Source: Lineus longissimus
Taxonomy: Eukaryota; Nemertea; Pilidiophora; Heteronemertea; Lineidae
Direction: 5' to 3'
DNA: 64,000 nucleotides
Assembly (NCBI RefSeq): GCF_910592395.1
Contig: NC_088315.1
Location: 18,395,808-18,459,807, forward strand
The notes under the pieces are model-generated. The model ran no database searches, was not told the origin of the DNA, and saw only the letters and a list, made by a program, of their open reading frames with translations. A program made the translations under genes and the position numbers. Each line of letters begins with the position of its first letter. Position 1 is the stretch's first letter. This document shows, piece by piece, positions 11,804 to 24,300 of the stretch.

Positions 11804-12375
11804 AACAATCAAACTTAGTCATTCCAGTCAGTTACTGAAGCACAGTGAAAACTGTCGGGAGCAATGCAACTGATGGCATGTCAAACTTCCAGTGACTGTC
11901 CCTGTCCATATATTTCAAGACAGTACAAATCTTGTAATCATTTTGTTTATGCAATGTACGTTATTATGTATCATTTCAGCACAATCAAACTTAGTCATTC
12001 CAGTCAGTTACTGAAGCACAGCGAAAACTGTCTGAATTAGTGCTGCTGATGGCATGTAATTACTCTACTACCACTACCAGTGACAGTCAATGTCCATATA
12101 TTTTCAAGTGTGCGAAATTAGTACTCGTCTACTTCTTAGTGTTATTTGAATGCAATGTATGTCATAAAAATATTTTTTCAACACTATATCAACATTCTCA
12201 TTCCTGTCAGTTTCTGAAAATCAGCTAAAGCAATCGCTACCAATGCAGCTGATAACAGCAATTCTTTTTGTTCCCAATGCCCATCCATGACAATATATTT
12301 CACGCATGTGACAATCATGTAATCATCCTGTTTTTTGTGTTCTATTCATGCAATAAATAAATTCAGTATTTTCAA
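11804..12375 (+). ncRNA. Candidate terminal region: three diverged 190-bp repeats, then AATAAA
   Basis: Segments beginning near 11804, 11980 and 12190 share GTCAGTT(A/T)CTGAA and a later CCATATATTTCAAG-like word. The second is preceded by a good acceptor (ATCATTTCAG at 11979). AATAAA is at 12352-12357. This would fit the 3' exon of the same non-coding transcript. Confidence 0.25.
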
Positions 12376-12545
12376 ATCATTGGTGCTACAAAACTATTCT
12401 CATTATATATTATTCATGTTTTATAAAATGCTGTCATGTCAAATTTTGTGTCCTATAAATCATTATGAAGTCGGCATTTTATATACAACTTTTGTACTCC
12501 TCCTAAATAAACATACAAATCTTGTTTTATGTAAACTTTGTATAT

Positions 12546-12625
12546 GTGACCCGTCACAGCAAAACCAGGCGCATGTCGCTCTGAGCTTGGCAGGTTGAGA
12601 CGGACTGTTCTAATCTTTCATTAGC
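12546..12625 (+). mobile_element. Left part of a small TIR element (GTGACCCGTCAC family)
   Basis: Closely matches the left 60-70 bp of the complete copy at 57290-57477. The right end is not present here. Confidence 0.6.
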
Positions 12626-13080
12626 GACACCATTTCTTACCCGAGTGCCTCCTTCATTCATACATCTTGTACTTTAACTCAAGATACCCATCTTTGAATA
12701 TTTTTAGTATACCAAGTACTACAATGTCAATGTATTGAAGTCATGTTCTTGTAGTGTTATTGGCTTTCTATTATCTTGTCAAAATACCACTTGGTTCTCG
12801 CAAAATCTCAATAAAAACAAATGCTATTGCATGTATTGCATATTCTAACAGCTATCCACTGTATCGATTTATCCATCATCTGTACTATTTGTCACAAAAA
12901 TGTTATATTATATAAATCATATTTCATTACATAATGCTCACTGCCAATTACTGCTGAACCATTCATATGTCATTTAAATAAATAATTTTCAACTTTTTAA
13001 AACCGTCTTATAGTACTGTTCTTGTCACTTAGCTGAACCAATTGCTCTATAGCATGAAATTTCCAGAAATGCCCCAGGGA
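12626..13080. other. No recognisable feature
   Basis: AT-rich DNA with no convincing reading frame or repeat. Confidence 0.5.
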
Positions 13081-13720
13081 CTGAAAAGTGCTGTTTTAAC
13101 AGAGAGGTGTCCTAAACTGAGAAGTCGAGTTGAATGGAAACAACCAATTTGGAACCAAAAACTACTGTCCTTATTAAAGAGGTTGTCCTCAATAGAAAGG
13201 TGTCCACAAAAAGTAGGTCCACTGTATATGAAAGTACAAACCCTGGTACATGTAGTGACATCATCTACTCCTCGATGTGGACACCTGCAAATGCAGCGAC
13301 AATGTCACATCAGTTATTTAATTCATCGTCCTTTGTGCAGATGGCACCACCCATCAAGCATGTTGGTGACGAATAGTGTCGCAGCATTTCGTCACCGAGC
13401 TCACACGAAAATGCACTGTCATTCATTCAGCCATAAGTGTAAGACTGTAGGGTTGTTTCCAACCAAAACATGTTCGAAATGTGTCAAGCATTCGGAACAC
13501 CCAAAGACTGATTAGAGAAGTCAAAATTGAATGGAAACAACCAATTTGGGACCAAAACCAGTGTCCTTATTGGAAAGGTTGTCTTTAATAGAGAGGTGTC
13601 TACTAACGGAGGTTCCACTCTACATAATGTAGGAACCCTGGTTGTGACATTGTCCACTCCTCCAGCTGCACACCACCAAATCCACAACAATGTCACACCA
13701 GTTATTTAGTTCATCATGCT
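13081..13720. repeat. Two degenerate copies of the CTCTCTATTAAGGACA TIR family plus shared flank
   Basis: Segments at about 13085-13340 and 13490-13715 share the words of the pogo-like small element seen complete at 45911-46088 (TTGAATGGAAACAACCAATT, GAGAGGTGTC), each followed by a related flank containing AATGTCACA(T/C)CAGTTATTTA. The element together with its flank was therefore duplicated in tandem. Frames across it are by-products. Confidence 0.6.
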
Positions 13721-14029
13721 TATGGTCATTGTACTTTCATCTTATGTAAAATGTAACTTTTTACACGGTTTCAATAAACGATTTGTAATTTGTAATTTGT
13801 AAATTATAAATTTCACTAATAATTTGACGCCGCCAATTCCACTGGTCTTCGAAATACGTAAGCTACACTGTTGACGACTATGACACTCCTCACAAACCAC
13901 ATTGTGAATCAGACGCCGATAGGCTTGTTTTCGTCATTACGCGATCTTTTCTCGTTATTACGCGATCTTTTCTCGTTATTACGAGATGTTATCTCGTTAT
14001 TACGCGATGATGGTATATGGACCTTTCCC

Positions 14030-14890
14030 GCGCGCGATATTTTTTTCTGCAGGATACTTCTGCCATAGTGTACATCTGACAGCCAATCAGAATTCAAGGC
14101 AAGCACGTGTCTTTGTTGACATCATCTTTCCACATGGCGCAATAATGTCAACAATGCCACGTGTTCTGATAATCTTGGAAAGAACAAGTTAGCAAATGGT
14201 TAGAGGAGTATATTAGCTAAAATATATTTATTTGCAGTATCTTAACATGTATTTTCATTGTCGAGTGGACTGTATTTATTGGACTTGTCTGTTAAGGCGC
14301 ACTGTGCTCGGCAAAATAGCCGAGGTTGAATGTTTATCTGTCAACCGTGTAACTAGTTCTGCTGTATATGCATAGGTGGCGCCACCATTCAATTTTATTT
14401 TGTTTGCTTGTCAAAATGTGTTTTATACAATGGCCCTTCAACAATGTTCAAACTACCAAAATAGGCCTGATACCTTCAACAGCAGACATCGGATACACTG
14501 TCCCTTTAATAATTATCAACATTGGCAACACTGTCAGTGTCACTGCCCCTTAAAATTTCACAAATCAATGCATGCACTGCAATGTAGGATCAGATCAGCT
14601 GATGCCTCTTTTGTACGCATAATATCATCAATTTTACAATGAATCTGTGCAATTCATTCCTAAACACTACGACACAAACCTTGAGTTGAGCATACTTGGG
14701 GTCAGACAATTATTGTCACATTCACAGTTGAAGTGGCACTCGGCATGCGACTCGGTATCGTCCATTGTATTTGCATTATCATGCATAAATAAACAGTGTG
14801 ACGTCAAAGATCGCGCCAATTGTGATTGGCTGTCAGATGTACACTGTGGCAGAAGTATCCTGCAGAAAAAAAATTCGCTTCCCGCGCTTG
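14030..14890. mobile_element. 0.86 kb element with TIRs of about 65 bp
   Basis: The left arm contains TTCTGCAGGATACTTCTGCC and ACATCTGACAGCCAATCA; the reverse complement of both lies at about 14825-14885. Arms are roughly 90 per cent identical. No transposase frame is visible, so it is non-autonomous. Superfamily not assignable. Confidence 0.65.
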
Positions 14891-14903
14891 ATCCTGAGCT
14901 TTA

Positions 14904-15616
14904 GGTCTCGTTAGGGAGTTTTTCCCAAATGTACGCGATGATGACGTGCCCCATTAACAGGACGTAACATCTATTTTAAAATGCGTTTCCAAAGTGAATG
15001 CATGAGGACAACCCATTTGTGTCGTATATCACTGGAAACGCCCGATTCCCCTGATTCTGCAGGATGTTAAATCGGGAATTTTATTTCTTTAAATAAATCA
15101 TAAGCGTCGCATTTGCTCCTAGCTCTGTTCACCATCCCAAATGGCAATATTGCCAATTGGGCCGGACAATCACGAAAACCCCCAAATATTATACATTTCT
15201 TCCTGAATAATTCTTACAGAGACCATTCTCCCATGAAAGACAGTTGCTTACGCTACACAAAAATCCAAAAAAAATCGAGGGTCAACCATTGAACTTTTGA
15301 GATATGTTGAATTTTGCACAAATCAGCGAAAAACGCACCAACTGGTACTGGACGGCATTTCAACACGGGGCCGACGCACATCCCAAGTTCAGTGTACAAA
15401 TACGACGGCAACAACAGTATAAATGCGTAGTTTCTTGTTAGTGGCCTATTGAGTAGCGATCTAGGTTTCAGAAACTCCAAAAAAAAACATGTCTTTGCCA
15501 AAACAACTGCTGAATCAACGCTGACATACTGTAAGGACCGAGAAATCAATGATTTTAGGAACTACGGTTAGGGCTTGGCCGCGCATGAATAAAACAAAAA
15601 ACTCCCTAATGAGACC
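14904..15616. mobile_element. 713-bp Harbinger-type MITE with TTA target duplication
   Basis: The ends are GGTCTCGTTAGGGAGTTTTT and its near-perfect inverted match at 15597-15616 (one mismatch). TTA lies immediately outside both ends (14901-14903 and 15617-15619). A 3-bp TWA duplication is typical of PIF/Harbinger elements. There is no coding capacity. The left end recurs inside each unit of the following array (16311, 17496, 18563). Confidence 0.6.
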
Positions 15617-15720
15617 TTAATCATCGATGTTGCGTGCACTTTCGCATCTCGTAATAACGAGAAAAGATCTCGTAATAACGAGATAACATCTCGTAATAAC
15701 GAGAAAAGATCTCGTAATAA

Positions 15721-18700
15721 GCCCCCCTTTAGGAGGGGCTCTTAAGATACACGTGTGTGTGGGAGTATATACTGATTTGATGACAAATAAAGAGAGTAAA
15801 TATTGTATATCCTACAAACAATTTTTTTTGGTATTTTTCTGAATTAACTCCGTTGAGTTTACCGATATCTCCGCGATCTTCCGGTGGTGGTTGCTATCCC
15901 ATTGGTTGAAATTAATTTAAATCTTCATGGGAATTCGCTACATCATATGCCTAAGAAATTGGCCAATTATATTAATATTTTTTTTAGAGAAATATCCGTC
16001 CTAAATAATGTCAGAAAAGGGTGGTTTATTTCAATTTTGTGTCGACATGGTCGAGGTCACGTGACATAAAAACAAAACAATCGCACACACCCGTCCAAAA
16101 AAGGCACTTTAAGAAAAACAAATACGTTTTTCCTGCTTAAAACCACACTGACGACTAAGTTATTTTAGTCTACTACCCAAATCTGAAGTATCAAAATGAA
16201 TTACAAACTAGAACTAGCTCTATTTAGTAAAAGTTGCGTGAAAAATTCGGGTGAGCGACATTCTGAACCCTAGCGGCCAATAATTAAACTACTTTCAGCC
16301 GTCTGCTCCGGTCTCGTTAGGGAGTTTTTCCCAAATGTACGCGATGATGACGTGCCCCATTAACAGGACGTGACATCTATTTTAAAATGCGTTTCCAAAG
16401 TGAATGCATGAGGACAATCCATTTAAGTGTCGTATATCACTGGAAACGCCCGATTCCCGTGAATAAGGACAATCACAATGTATTAGATTAGGCCTACCAA
16501 AACAAAAATGTGTCGGAAGGAACTATATGGATGGTCCCATCGCACCCCCCCCCCCCTCCAGCAGTATGACACAGAAGGGCTAGTTGACTGTCCACCGGGG
16601 GGGGGGGGGGGGTTTGGGGGGAGCTTCCCCCCCAACGCACTGGTAAAAACCTATGTCGACGGAGGGGGGTTTGGGGGGTGTCCCCCCATTGTAACAGCTG
16701 TAGTTGTTAGAGCTTGCACTTAACATATGCTCGTAGGGGGGTTCGGGGGAGCTCCCCCGACCTAAAGGGGGCTCACTAAGTTCTTGACTTTACATATTAA
16801 CGAGATAACATCTCGTAATAACGAGAAAAGATCGCGTAATAACGAGAAAAGATCTCGTAATAACGAGATAACATTTTATTTTTTATAAGCCCCCCTCTTA
16901 GGAGGGGCTCTTAAGATACACGTGTGTGCGGGAGTATATAATGTAAATGAAGTGAAATAAAGAGAGTAACTATATTGTATATCCAACAAACAATTTTTTT
17001 TGGTATTTTTCTGAATTAACTCCGTTAAGTTTACCGATTTCTCCGCGATCTTCCGGTGGTGGTTGCTATCCCATTGCTTGAAATTAATTTAAATTAATTT
17101 AAATCTTCATGGGAATTCGCTACATCATATGCCTAAGAAATTGGCCAATTATATTAATATTTTTATCAGAGAAATATCCGTCCTAAATAATGACAGAAAA
17201 GGGTGGTTTATTTCAATTTTGTGTCGACATGATCGAGGTCACGTGACATAAAAACAAAACAATCGCACACACCCGTCCAAAAAAGGCACTTTAAGAAAAA
17301 CAAATACGTTTTTCCAGCTTAAAACCACACAGACGACTAAGTTATATTGGTCTACTGCCCAAATCTGAAGTATCAAATTGAATAACAAACTAGAACTAGC
17401 TCTATTTAGCTATAGTTGCGTGAAAAATTCGGGTGAGCGACGTACATTCTGTACCCTAGCGGCCAATAAATAAACTACTTTCAGCCGTCTGCTCCGGTCT
17501 CGTTAGGGAGTTTTTCCCAAATGTACGCGATGATGACGTGCCCCATTAACAGGACGTAACATCTATTTTAAAATGCGTTTCGAAAGTGAATGCATGAGGA
17601 CAACCCATTTGTGTCGTATATCACTGGAACGCCCGATTCCCGTGAATAAGGTCAATCACAATGTATTACATTACCGAAACAAAAATGTGTCGGAAGGAAC
17701 TATATGGATGGTCCCATCGCACCCCCCCTCCAGCAGTATGACACAGAAGGGCTAGTTGACTGTCCACCGGGGGGGGTTGGGGGGAGCTTCCCCCCAACGC
17801 ACTGGTAAAAACCTATGTAGACGGAGGGGGGTTTGGGGGGTGTCCCCCCATTGTAACAGCTGTAGTTGTTAGAGCTTGCACTTAACATATGCTCGTAGGG
17901 GGGTTCGGGGGAGCTCCCCCGACCTAAAGGGGGGCTCACTAAGTTCTTGACTTTACATATTAAGACCCCCTTTAGGAGGGGCTCTTAAGATACACGTGTG
18001 TGCGGGAGTATATATTGTAAATGAAGAGAAATAAAGAGAGTAATTATTGTATATCCAACAAACATTTTTTTTTGGTTTTTCAAAATGGCGCTGAATAAAT
18101 AAATCAGATCAGTTGTAGCGCTGAATTATAAATCAGACCAGTTGTAACAGGTTACGAGAACATCTAATTTAAATCTTCATGGGAATTCGCTACATATGCC
18201 TAAGAAATTGGCCAATTATATTGATATTTTTATTAGAGAAATATCCGTCATAAATAATGACAGAAAAGGTGGTTTTATATCAATTTTGTGTCGACATGGT
18301 CGAGGTCACGTGACATAAACAAAACAATCGCACACACCCGTCCAAAAAAAGGCACTTTAAGAAAAACAAATACGTTTTCCCTGCTTAAAACCACACTGAC
18401 GACTAAGTTATATTGGTCTACTGCCCAAATCTGAAGTATCAAAATGAATCACAAACTAGAACTAGCTCTATTCAGCTATAGTTGCGTGAAAAATTCGGGT
18501 GAGCGGCGTACATTCTGCACCCTAGCGGCCAATAATTAAACTACTTTCAGCTGTCTGCTCCGGTCTCGTTAGGGAGTTTTTCCCAAATGTACGCGATGAT
18601 GACGTGCCCCATTAACAGGACGTGACATCTATTTTAAAATGCGTTTCCAAAGTGAATGCATGAGGACAATCCATTTAAGTGTCGTATATCACTGGAAACG

Positions 18701-19033
18701 CCCGATTCCCGTGAATAAGGACAATCACAATGTATTACATTACCAAAACAAAAATGTGTCGGAAGGTACTATATGGATGGTCCCATCGCACCCCCCCCCC
18801 TCCAGCAGTATGACACAGAAGGGCTAGTTGACTGTCCACCGGGGGGGTTTGGGGGGAGCTTCCCCCCAACGCACTGGTAAAAACCTATGTCGACGGAGGG
18901 GGGTTTGGGGGGTGTCCCCCCCCATTGTAACAGCTGTAGTTGTTAGAGCTTGCACTTAACATATGCTCGTAGGGGGGTTCGGGGGAGCTCCCCCGACCTA
19001 AAGGGGGGCTCACTAAGTCCTTGACTTTACATA
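15721..19033 (+). repeat. Three tandem copies of a 1.07-1.17 kb G-rich unit
   Basis: Units start at about 15721, 16889 and 17965 with a hairpin like CCCCTTTAGGAGGGGCTCTT. Each contains the left part of the Harbinger-type MITE, followed by a block of G-runs and G/C hairpins such as GGGGGAGCTCCCCC. Units differ by indels (for example a cluster of CTCGTAATAACGAG only at the end of unit 1, and a short duplicated segment near 18076-18150 only in unit 3). Frames in the units are incidental. Confidence 0.85.
16590..16765 (+). repeat. G-run and hairpin cluster, first of three
   Basis: Three successive segments each consist of a G-run, a TTTGGGG or TTCGGGG step and an inverted C-run. Equivalent clusters are at about 17765-17940 and 18840-19010. 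G-runs of 6-16 differ in length between units, consistent with slippage. Confidence 0.75.
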
Positions 19034-19860
19034 TTAGGGAGCTCTAGCGAGCTTTATGGTTAGAGAGTGTGTGTATACCATCAACGAAAAAAACTTGACC
19101 CGGAACCAGAAAACCTCCACACCCAGGTGACATTTTTGCACGCGAATCGTATACGCTAATGCACAGCAATTTACCTGGGGAGAGATTTTCTTTTTCCAAA
19201 CAATTCAGCGGGACGCTACGATGTTTACGCACAGAAGTTGCTGTTCGGTTGAAGATTTCGTCAAAACAGGGCCGAATCAAAGTGTAACGATACCCTGGGG
19301 CGAATCGAAATGCATTAAACAACAAGCTGCATCGCTGCCAGAGATTATTTTTCTCTTTTCGCGAAGAAATCGTGCTTTGAACTGGCAAAATTCCGCAAAA
19401 GATTTTCCGTCTGCTAACTTTTCCGTAGTTTCAAGCGCACCAACATGATCGGTCCGGGGCTGCCCGTTTCGACGACGATTTCGTCAATATCATGGGGTGT
19501 GACAATATGTCGACGGTCTGGTTCCATTAATAATGCAATAATCTTGAAAGTACATTGGTCTCAATGTCTATTTCTCCGTTTCCATGACAAAATCCTACCT
19601 TGAAACCTGAAACCACTCGTCCACAACACAAGCCATTTCTATTTTCAGAAAGCGCATGCGCACTAACTCAAACGCACGCGCTGACCTCAGGTCTCACTAG
19701 CCGGTGCGGAGGCCAGGCCTACTTGCCTCCAAAAATGACGCGACGTCATTTCATGCATACCCCTGTTCCAGCGGCTGTAGACTTGACAGTACCTTACTCT
19801 CACACAAACCTATACATTTCTGAATAGCTTGTCTCTTGAAGAATACATCTGACCAAGTTT

Positions 19861-19990
19861 CAACGTCGTCTAGACTTACAGTCATGCATAGACTGATGTA
19901 GCACAATGCATGAGACACCCTGTATATATAACGCAAATTTGAAAAATTTCACCTCTATGCCTTATAACTTCAAGATTAACACCTGATCAC
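19861..19990 (+). repeat. Invertible module, orientation 1 (unit 1)
   Basis: Starts CAACGTCGTCTAGAC and ends near ACACCTGATCACC. The same orientation is at about 22596-22721 (unit 3); reverse complements lie at about 21252-21379 and 24000-24131. Copies in this orientation are followed by CTGGCTAGTGAGACC, which is inverted relative to GGTCTCACTAGCCGGTG upstream in the same unit. Confidence 0.85.
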
Positions 19991-21251
19991 CACTGGCTAG
20001 TGAGACCTCAAACTATTCAGGGGGTCGGCTAAGGTCTTTTTGAATTCAAATCCTACACTTGGGTTTTTGGATCATTATGCTTATCTCCGGGCAAAAATAC
20101 CTATCCTTCTCCTGTTGTGTTTAGTTTCCCACATTCTCCCCACTTATTTTCTATACTGCGACAGCGTCTATTGGGTCAACTGCCATGATGGCATCATCCT
20201 AACTATATCCCCCCTCTCCCACCCACCAACTACTCGCCATCAATCATTGACATTGTGTGCTAGCCAACTGCTTCTTCGGTCAACAGTCATGATGGCATCA
20301 TCCTAACTTTATACCCCCCCCCCCCCCGAGTCTTCTCGCTCACCAGCCCTATTAACGAAGAGCTCCCTATCAAGGCCTGAGCCTTCCTCATATTAGGGAG
20401 CTCTTGAGCGAGCTTTATGGTTAAGGGTCGAATGTGTGCGTGTATACCGTCAACGAAAAAAACTTGACCCGGTTGACCGGAACCAGAAAACCTCTGCAAC
20501 CAGGTGACATTTTTGCACGCGAATCGTATACGCTAATGCACAGCAATTTACCTGGGGAGAGATTTTCTTTTTCCAAACAATTCAGCGGGACGCTACGATG
20601 TTTACGCAGAGAAGCCGCTGTTCGGTTGAAGATTTCGTCAAAACAGGGCCGAATCAAAGTGTAACGATACCCTGGGGCGAATCGAAATGCATTAAACAAC
20701 AAGCTGCATCGCTGCCAGAGATTATTTTTCTCTTTCCGCGACGAAATCGTGCTTTGAACTGGCAAAATTCCGCAAAAAATTTTCCGTCTGCTAACTTTTC
20801 CGTAGTTTCAAGCGCACCAACATGATCGATCCGGGGCTGCCCGTTTCGACGACGATTTCGTCAATATCATGGGGTGTGACAATATGTCAACGGTCTGGTT
20901 CCATTAATAATGCAAAATTCTTGAAAGTACATTGGTCTCAATGTCTATTTCCCCGTTTCCATGTCAAAATCCTAGCGTGAAACCTGAAACCACTCGTCCA
21001 CAACACTGGCCATTTTAATTTTCCGTAGAAAGCGCATGCGCACTTAACTCAAACGCACGCGCTACCCTCAGGTCTCACAAGCCGGTGCGGAGGCCAGGCC
21101 TACCTGCCTCCAAAAATGACGCGACGTCATTTCATGCATACCCCTGTTCCAGCGGCTGTAGACTTGGCAGTACGTTACTCTCACACAAACCAATACATTT
21201 CTGAATAGCATGTCTCTTGTATTGTAGAATACATCTGACCAAGTTTGACCA

Positions 21252-21379
21252 AGTGATCAGGTGTTAATCTTGAAGTTATAAGGCATAGAGGTGATTTTTT
21301 TTCAAATTTGCGTTATACAGGGTGTCTCATGCATTGTGCTACATCAGTCTATGCATGACTGTATGTCTAGGCGACGTTG
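21252..21379 (-). repeat. Invertible module, orientation 2 (unit 2)
   Basis: Reads AAGTGATCAGGTGTTAATCT to GGCGACGTTG, the reverse complement of the unit 1 module. The flanking bases on both sides (GACCAAGTTT and GTCTTTTTGAATT) keep the same orientation as in unit 1, but about 40 bp between the module and the right flank is missing. Confidence 0.85.
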
Positions 21380-24300
21380 GTCTTTTTGAATTAGAATATA
21401 AATCTTAATTACACTTGGGTCTTGGGATCATTATGCTTATCTCCGGGCAAAAATACCTATCCTTCTCCTGTTGTGTTTAGTTTCCCACATTCTCCCCACT
21501 TATTTTCTATACTGCGACAGCGTCTATTGGGTCAACTGCCATGATGGCATCATCCTAACTATATCTCCCCTCTCCCACCCACCAACTACTCGCCATCAAT
21601 CATTGACATTGTGTGCTAGCCAACTGCTTCTTCGGTAAACTGCCATGATGGCATCATCCTAACTATATAACCCCCCCCCCCCCACCGAGTCTTCTCGCTC
21701 ACCAGCCCTATTAATGAAGAGCTCCCTATCAAGGCCTGAGCCTTCCTCATATTAGGGAGCTCTTAAGCGAGCTTTATGGTTAAGGGTCGAATGTGTGTGT
21801 GTATACCGTCAACGAAAAAAACTTGACCCGGTTGACCGGAACCAGAAAACCTCTACACCCAGGTGACATTTTTGCACGCGAATCGTATACGCTAATGCAC
21901 AGCAATTTACCTGGGGAGAGATTCCTTTTTCTAAACAATTCAGCGGGACGCTACGATGTTTACGCAGAGAAGCCGCTGTTCGGTTGAAGATTTCGTCAAA
22001 ACAGGGCCGAATCAAAGTGTAACGATACCCTGGGGCGAATCGAAATGCATTAAACAACAAGCTGCATCGCTGCCAGAGATTATTTTTCTCTTTCCGCGAA
22101 GAAATCGTGCTTTGAACTGGCAAAATTCCGCAAAAGATTTTCCGTCTGCTAACTTTTCCGTAGTTTCAAGCGCACCAACATGATCGGTCCGGGGCTGCCC
22201 GTTTCGACGACGATTTCGTCAATATCATGGGGTGTGACAATATGTCGACGGTCTGGTTCCATTAATAATGCAATAATCTTGAAAGTACATTGGTCTCAAT
22301 GTCTATTTCCCCGTTTCCATGACAAAATCCTACCTTGAAACCTGAAACCACTCGTCCACAACACAAGCCATTTCTATTTTCAGAAAGCGCATGCGCACTA
22401 ACTCAAACGCTCGCGCTACCCTCAGGTCTCACAAGCCGGTGCGGAAGCCAGGCCTACCTGCCTCCAAAAATGACGCGACGTCATTTCATGCATACCCCTG
22501 TTCCAGCGTCTGTAGACTTGGCAGTACCTTACTCTCACACAAACCTATACATTTCTGAATAGCTTGTCTCTTGTAGAATACATCTGACCAAGTTTCAACG
22601 TCGTCTAGACATACAGTCATGCATAGACTGATGTAGCACAATGCATGAGACACCCTGTTTCACGCAAATTTGAAAAATGTCACCTCTATGCCTTATAACT
22701 TCAAGATTAACACCTGATTACCACTGGCTAGTGAGACCTCAAACTATTCAGGACAGGGGGGGGGGGTCAGCTAAGGTCTTTTTGAATTAGAATATAAATC
22801 TTAATTACACTTGGGTCTTGGGATCATTATGCTTATCTCCGGGCAAAAATACCTATCCTTCTCCTGTTGTGTTTAGTTTCCCACATTCTCCCCACTTATT
22901 TTCTATACTGCGACAGCGTCTATTGGGTCAACTGCCATGATGGCATCATCCTAACTATATCCCCCCTCTCCCACCCACCAACTACTCGCCATCAATCATT
23001 GACATTGTGTGCTAGCCAACTGCTTCTTCGGTCAACTGCCATGATGGCATCATCCTAACTATATACCCCCCCCCCCCATCGAGTCTTCTCGCTCACCAGC
23101 CCTATTAACGAAGAGCTCCCTATCAAGGCCTGAGCCTTCCTCATATTAGGGAGCTCTTAAGCGAGCTTTATGGTTAAGGGTCGAATGTGTGCGTGTATAC
23201 CGTCAACGAAAAAAACTTGACCCGCTTGACCGGAACCAGAAAACCTCTGCACCCAGGTGACATTTTTGCACGCGAATCGTATACGCTAATGCACAGCAAT
23301 TTACCTGGGGAGAGATTTTCTTTTTCCAAACAATTCAGCGGGACGCTGCGATGTTTACGCGGAGAAGCCGCTGTTCGGTTGAAGATTTCGTCAAAACAGG
23401 GCCGAATCAAAGTGTGACGATACCCTGGGGCGAATCGAAATGCATTAAACAACAATCTGCATCGCTGCCAGAGATCATTTTTCTCTCTCCGCGAAGAAAT
23501 CGTGCTTTGAACTGGCAAAATTCCGCAAAAGATTTTCCGTCTGCTAACTTTTCCGTAGTTTCAAGTGCACCAACATGATCGGTCCGGGGCTGCCCGTTTC
23601 GACGACGATTTCGTCAATATCATGGGGTGTGACAATATGTCAACGGTCTGGTTCCATTAATAATGCAATAATCTTGAAAGTACATTGGTCTCAATGTCTA
23701 TTTCCCCGTTTCCATGTCAAAATCCTACCGTGAAACCTGAAACCACTCGTCCACAACACTGGCCATTTTAATTTTCCGTAGAAAGCGCATGCGCACTTAA
23801 CTCAAACGCACGCGCTACCCTCAGGTCTCACAAGCCGGTGCGGAGGCCAGGCCTACCTGCCTCCAAAAATGACGCGACGTCATTTCATGCATACCCCTGT
23901 TCCAGCGGCTGTACACTTGGCAGTACGTTACTCTCACACAAACCAATACATTTCTGAATAGCATGTCTCTTGTATTGTAGAATACATCTGACCAAGTTTG
24001 ACCAAGTGATCAGGTGTTAATCTTGAAGTTATAAGGCATAGAGGTGAATTTTTTCAAATTTGCGTTATACAGGGTGTCTCATGCATTGTGCTTCATCAGT
24101 CTATGCATGACTGTATGTCTAGGCGACGTTGGTCTTTTTGAATTAGAATATAAATCTTAATTACACTTGGGTCTTGGGATCATTATGCTTATCTCCGGGC
24201 AAAAATACCTATCCTTCTCCTGTTGTGTTTAGTTTCCCACATTCTCCCCACTTATTTTCTATACTGCGACAGCGTCTATTGGGTCAACTGCCATGATGGC

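Larger units (their letters stand above)
13934..15720. mobile_element. Composite element bounded by inverted clusters of CTCGTTATTACGAG
   Basis: The left cluster (about 13934-14007) reads TCTCGTTATTACG repeated at 24-26-bp intervals. The right cluster (about 15647-15720) is its reverse complement with the same order of variants. The 1.7 kb between contains two further nested TIR elements (14030-14890 and 14904-15616). Short internal clusters of the same word recur at 16799-16872. Confidence 0.6.
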
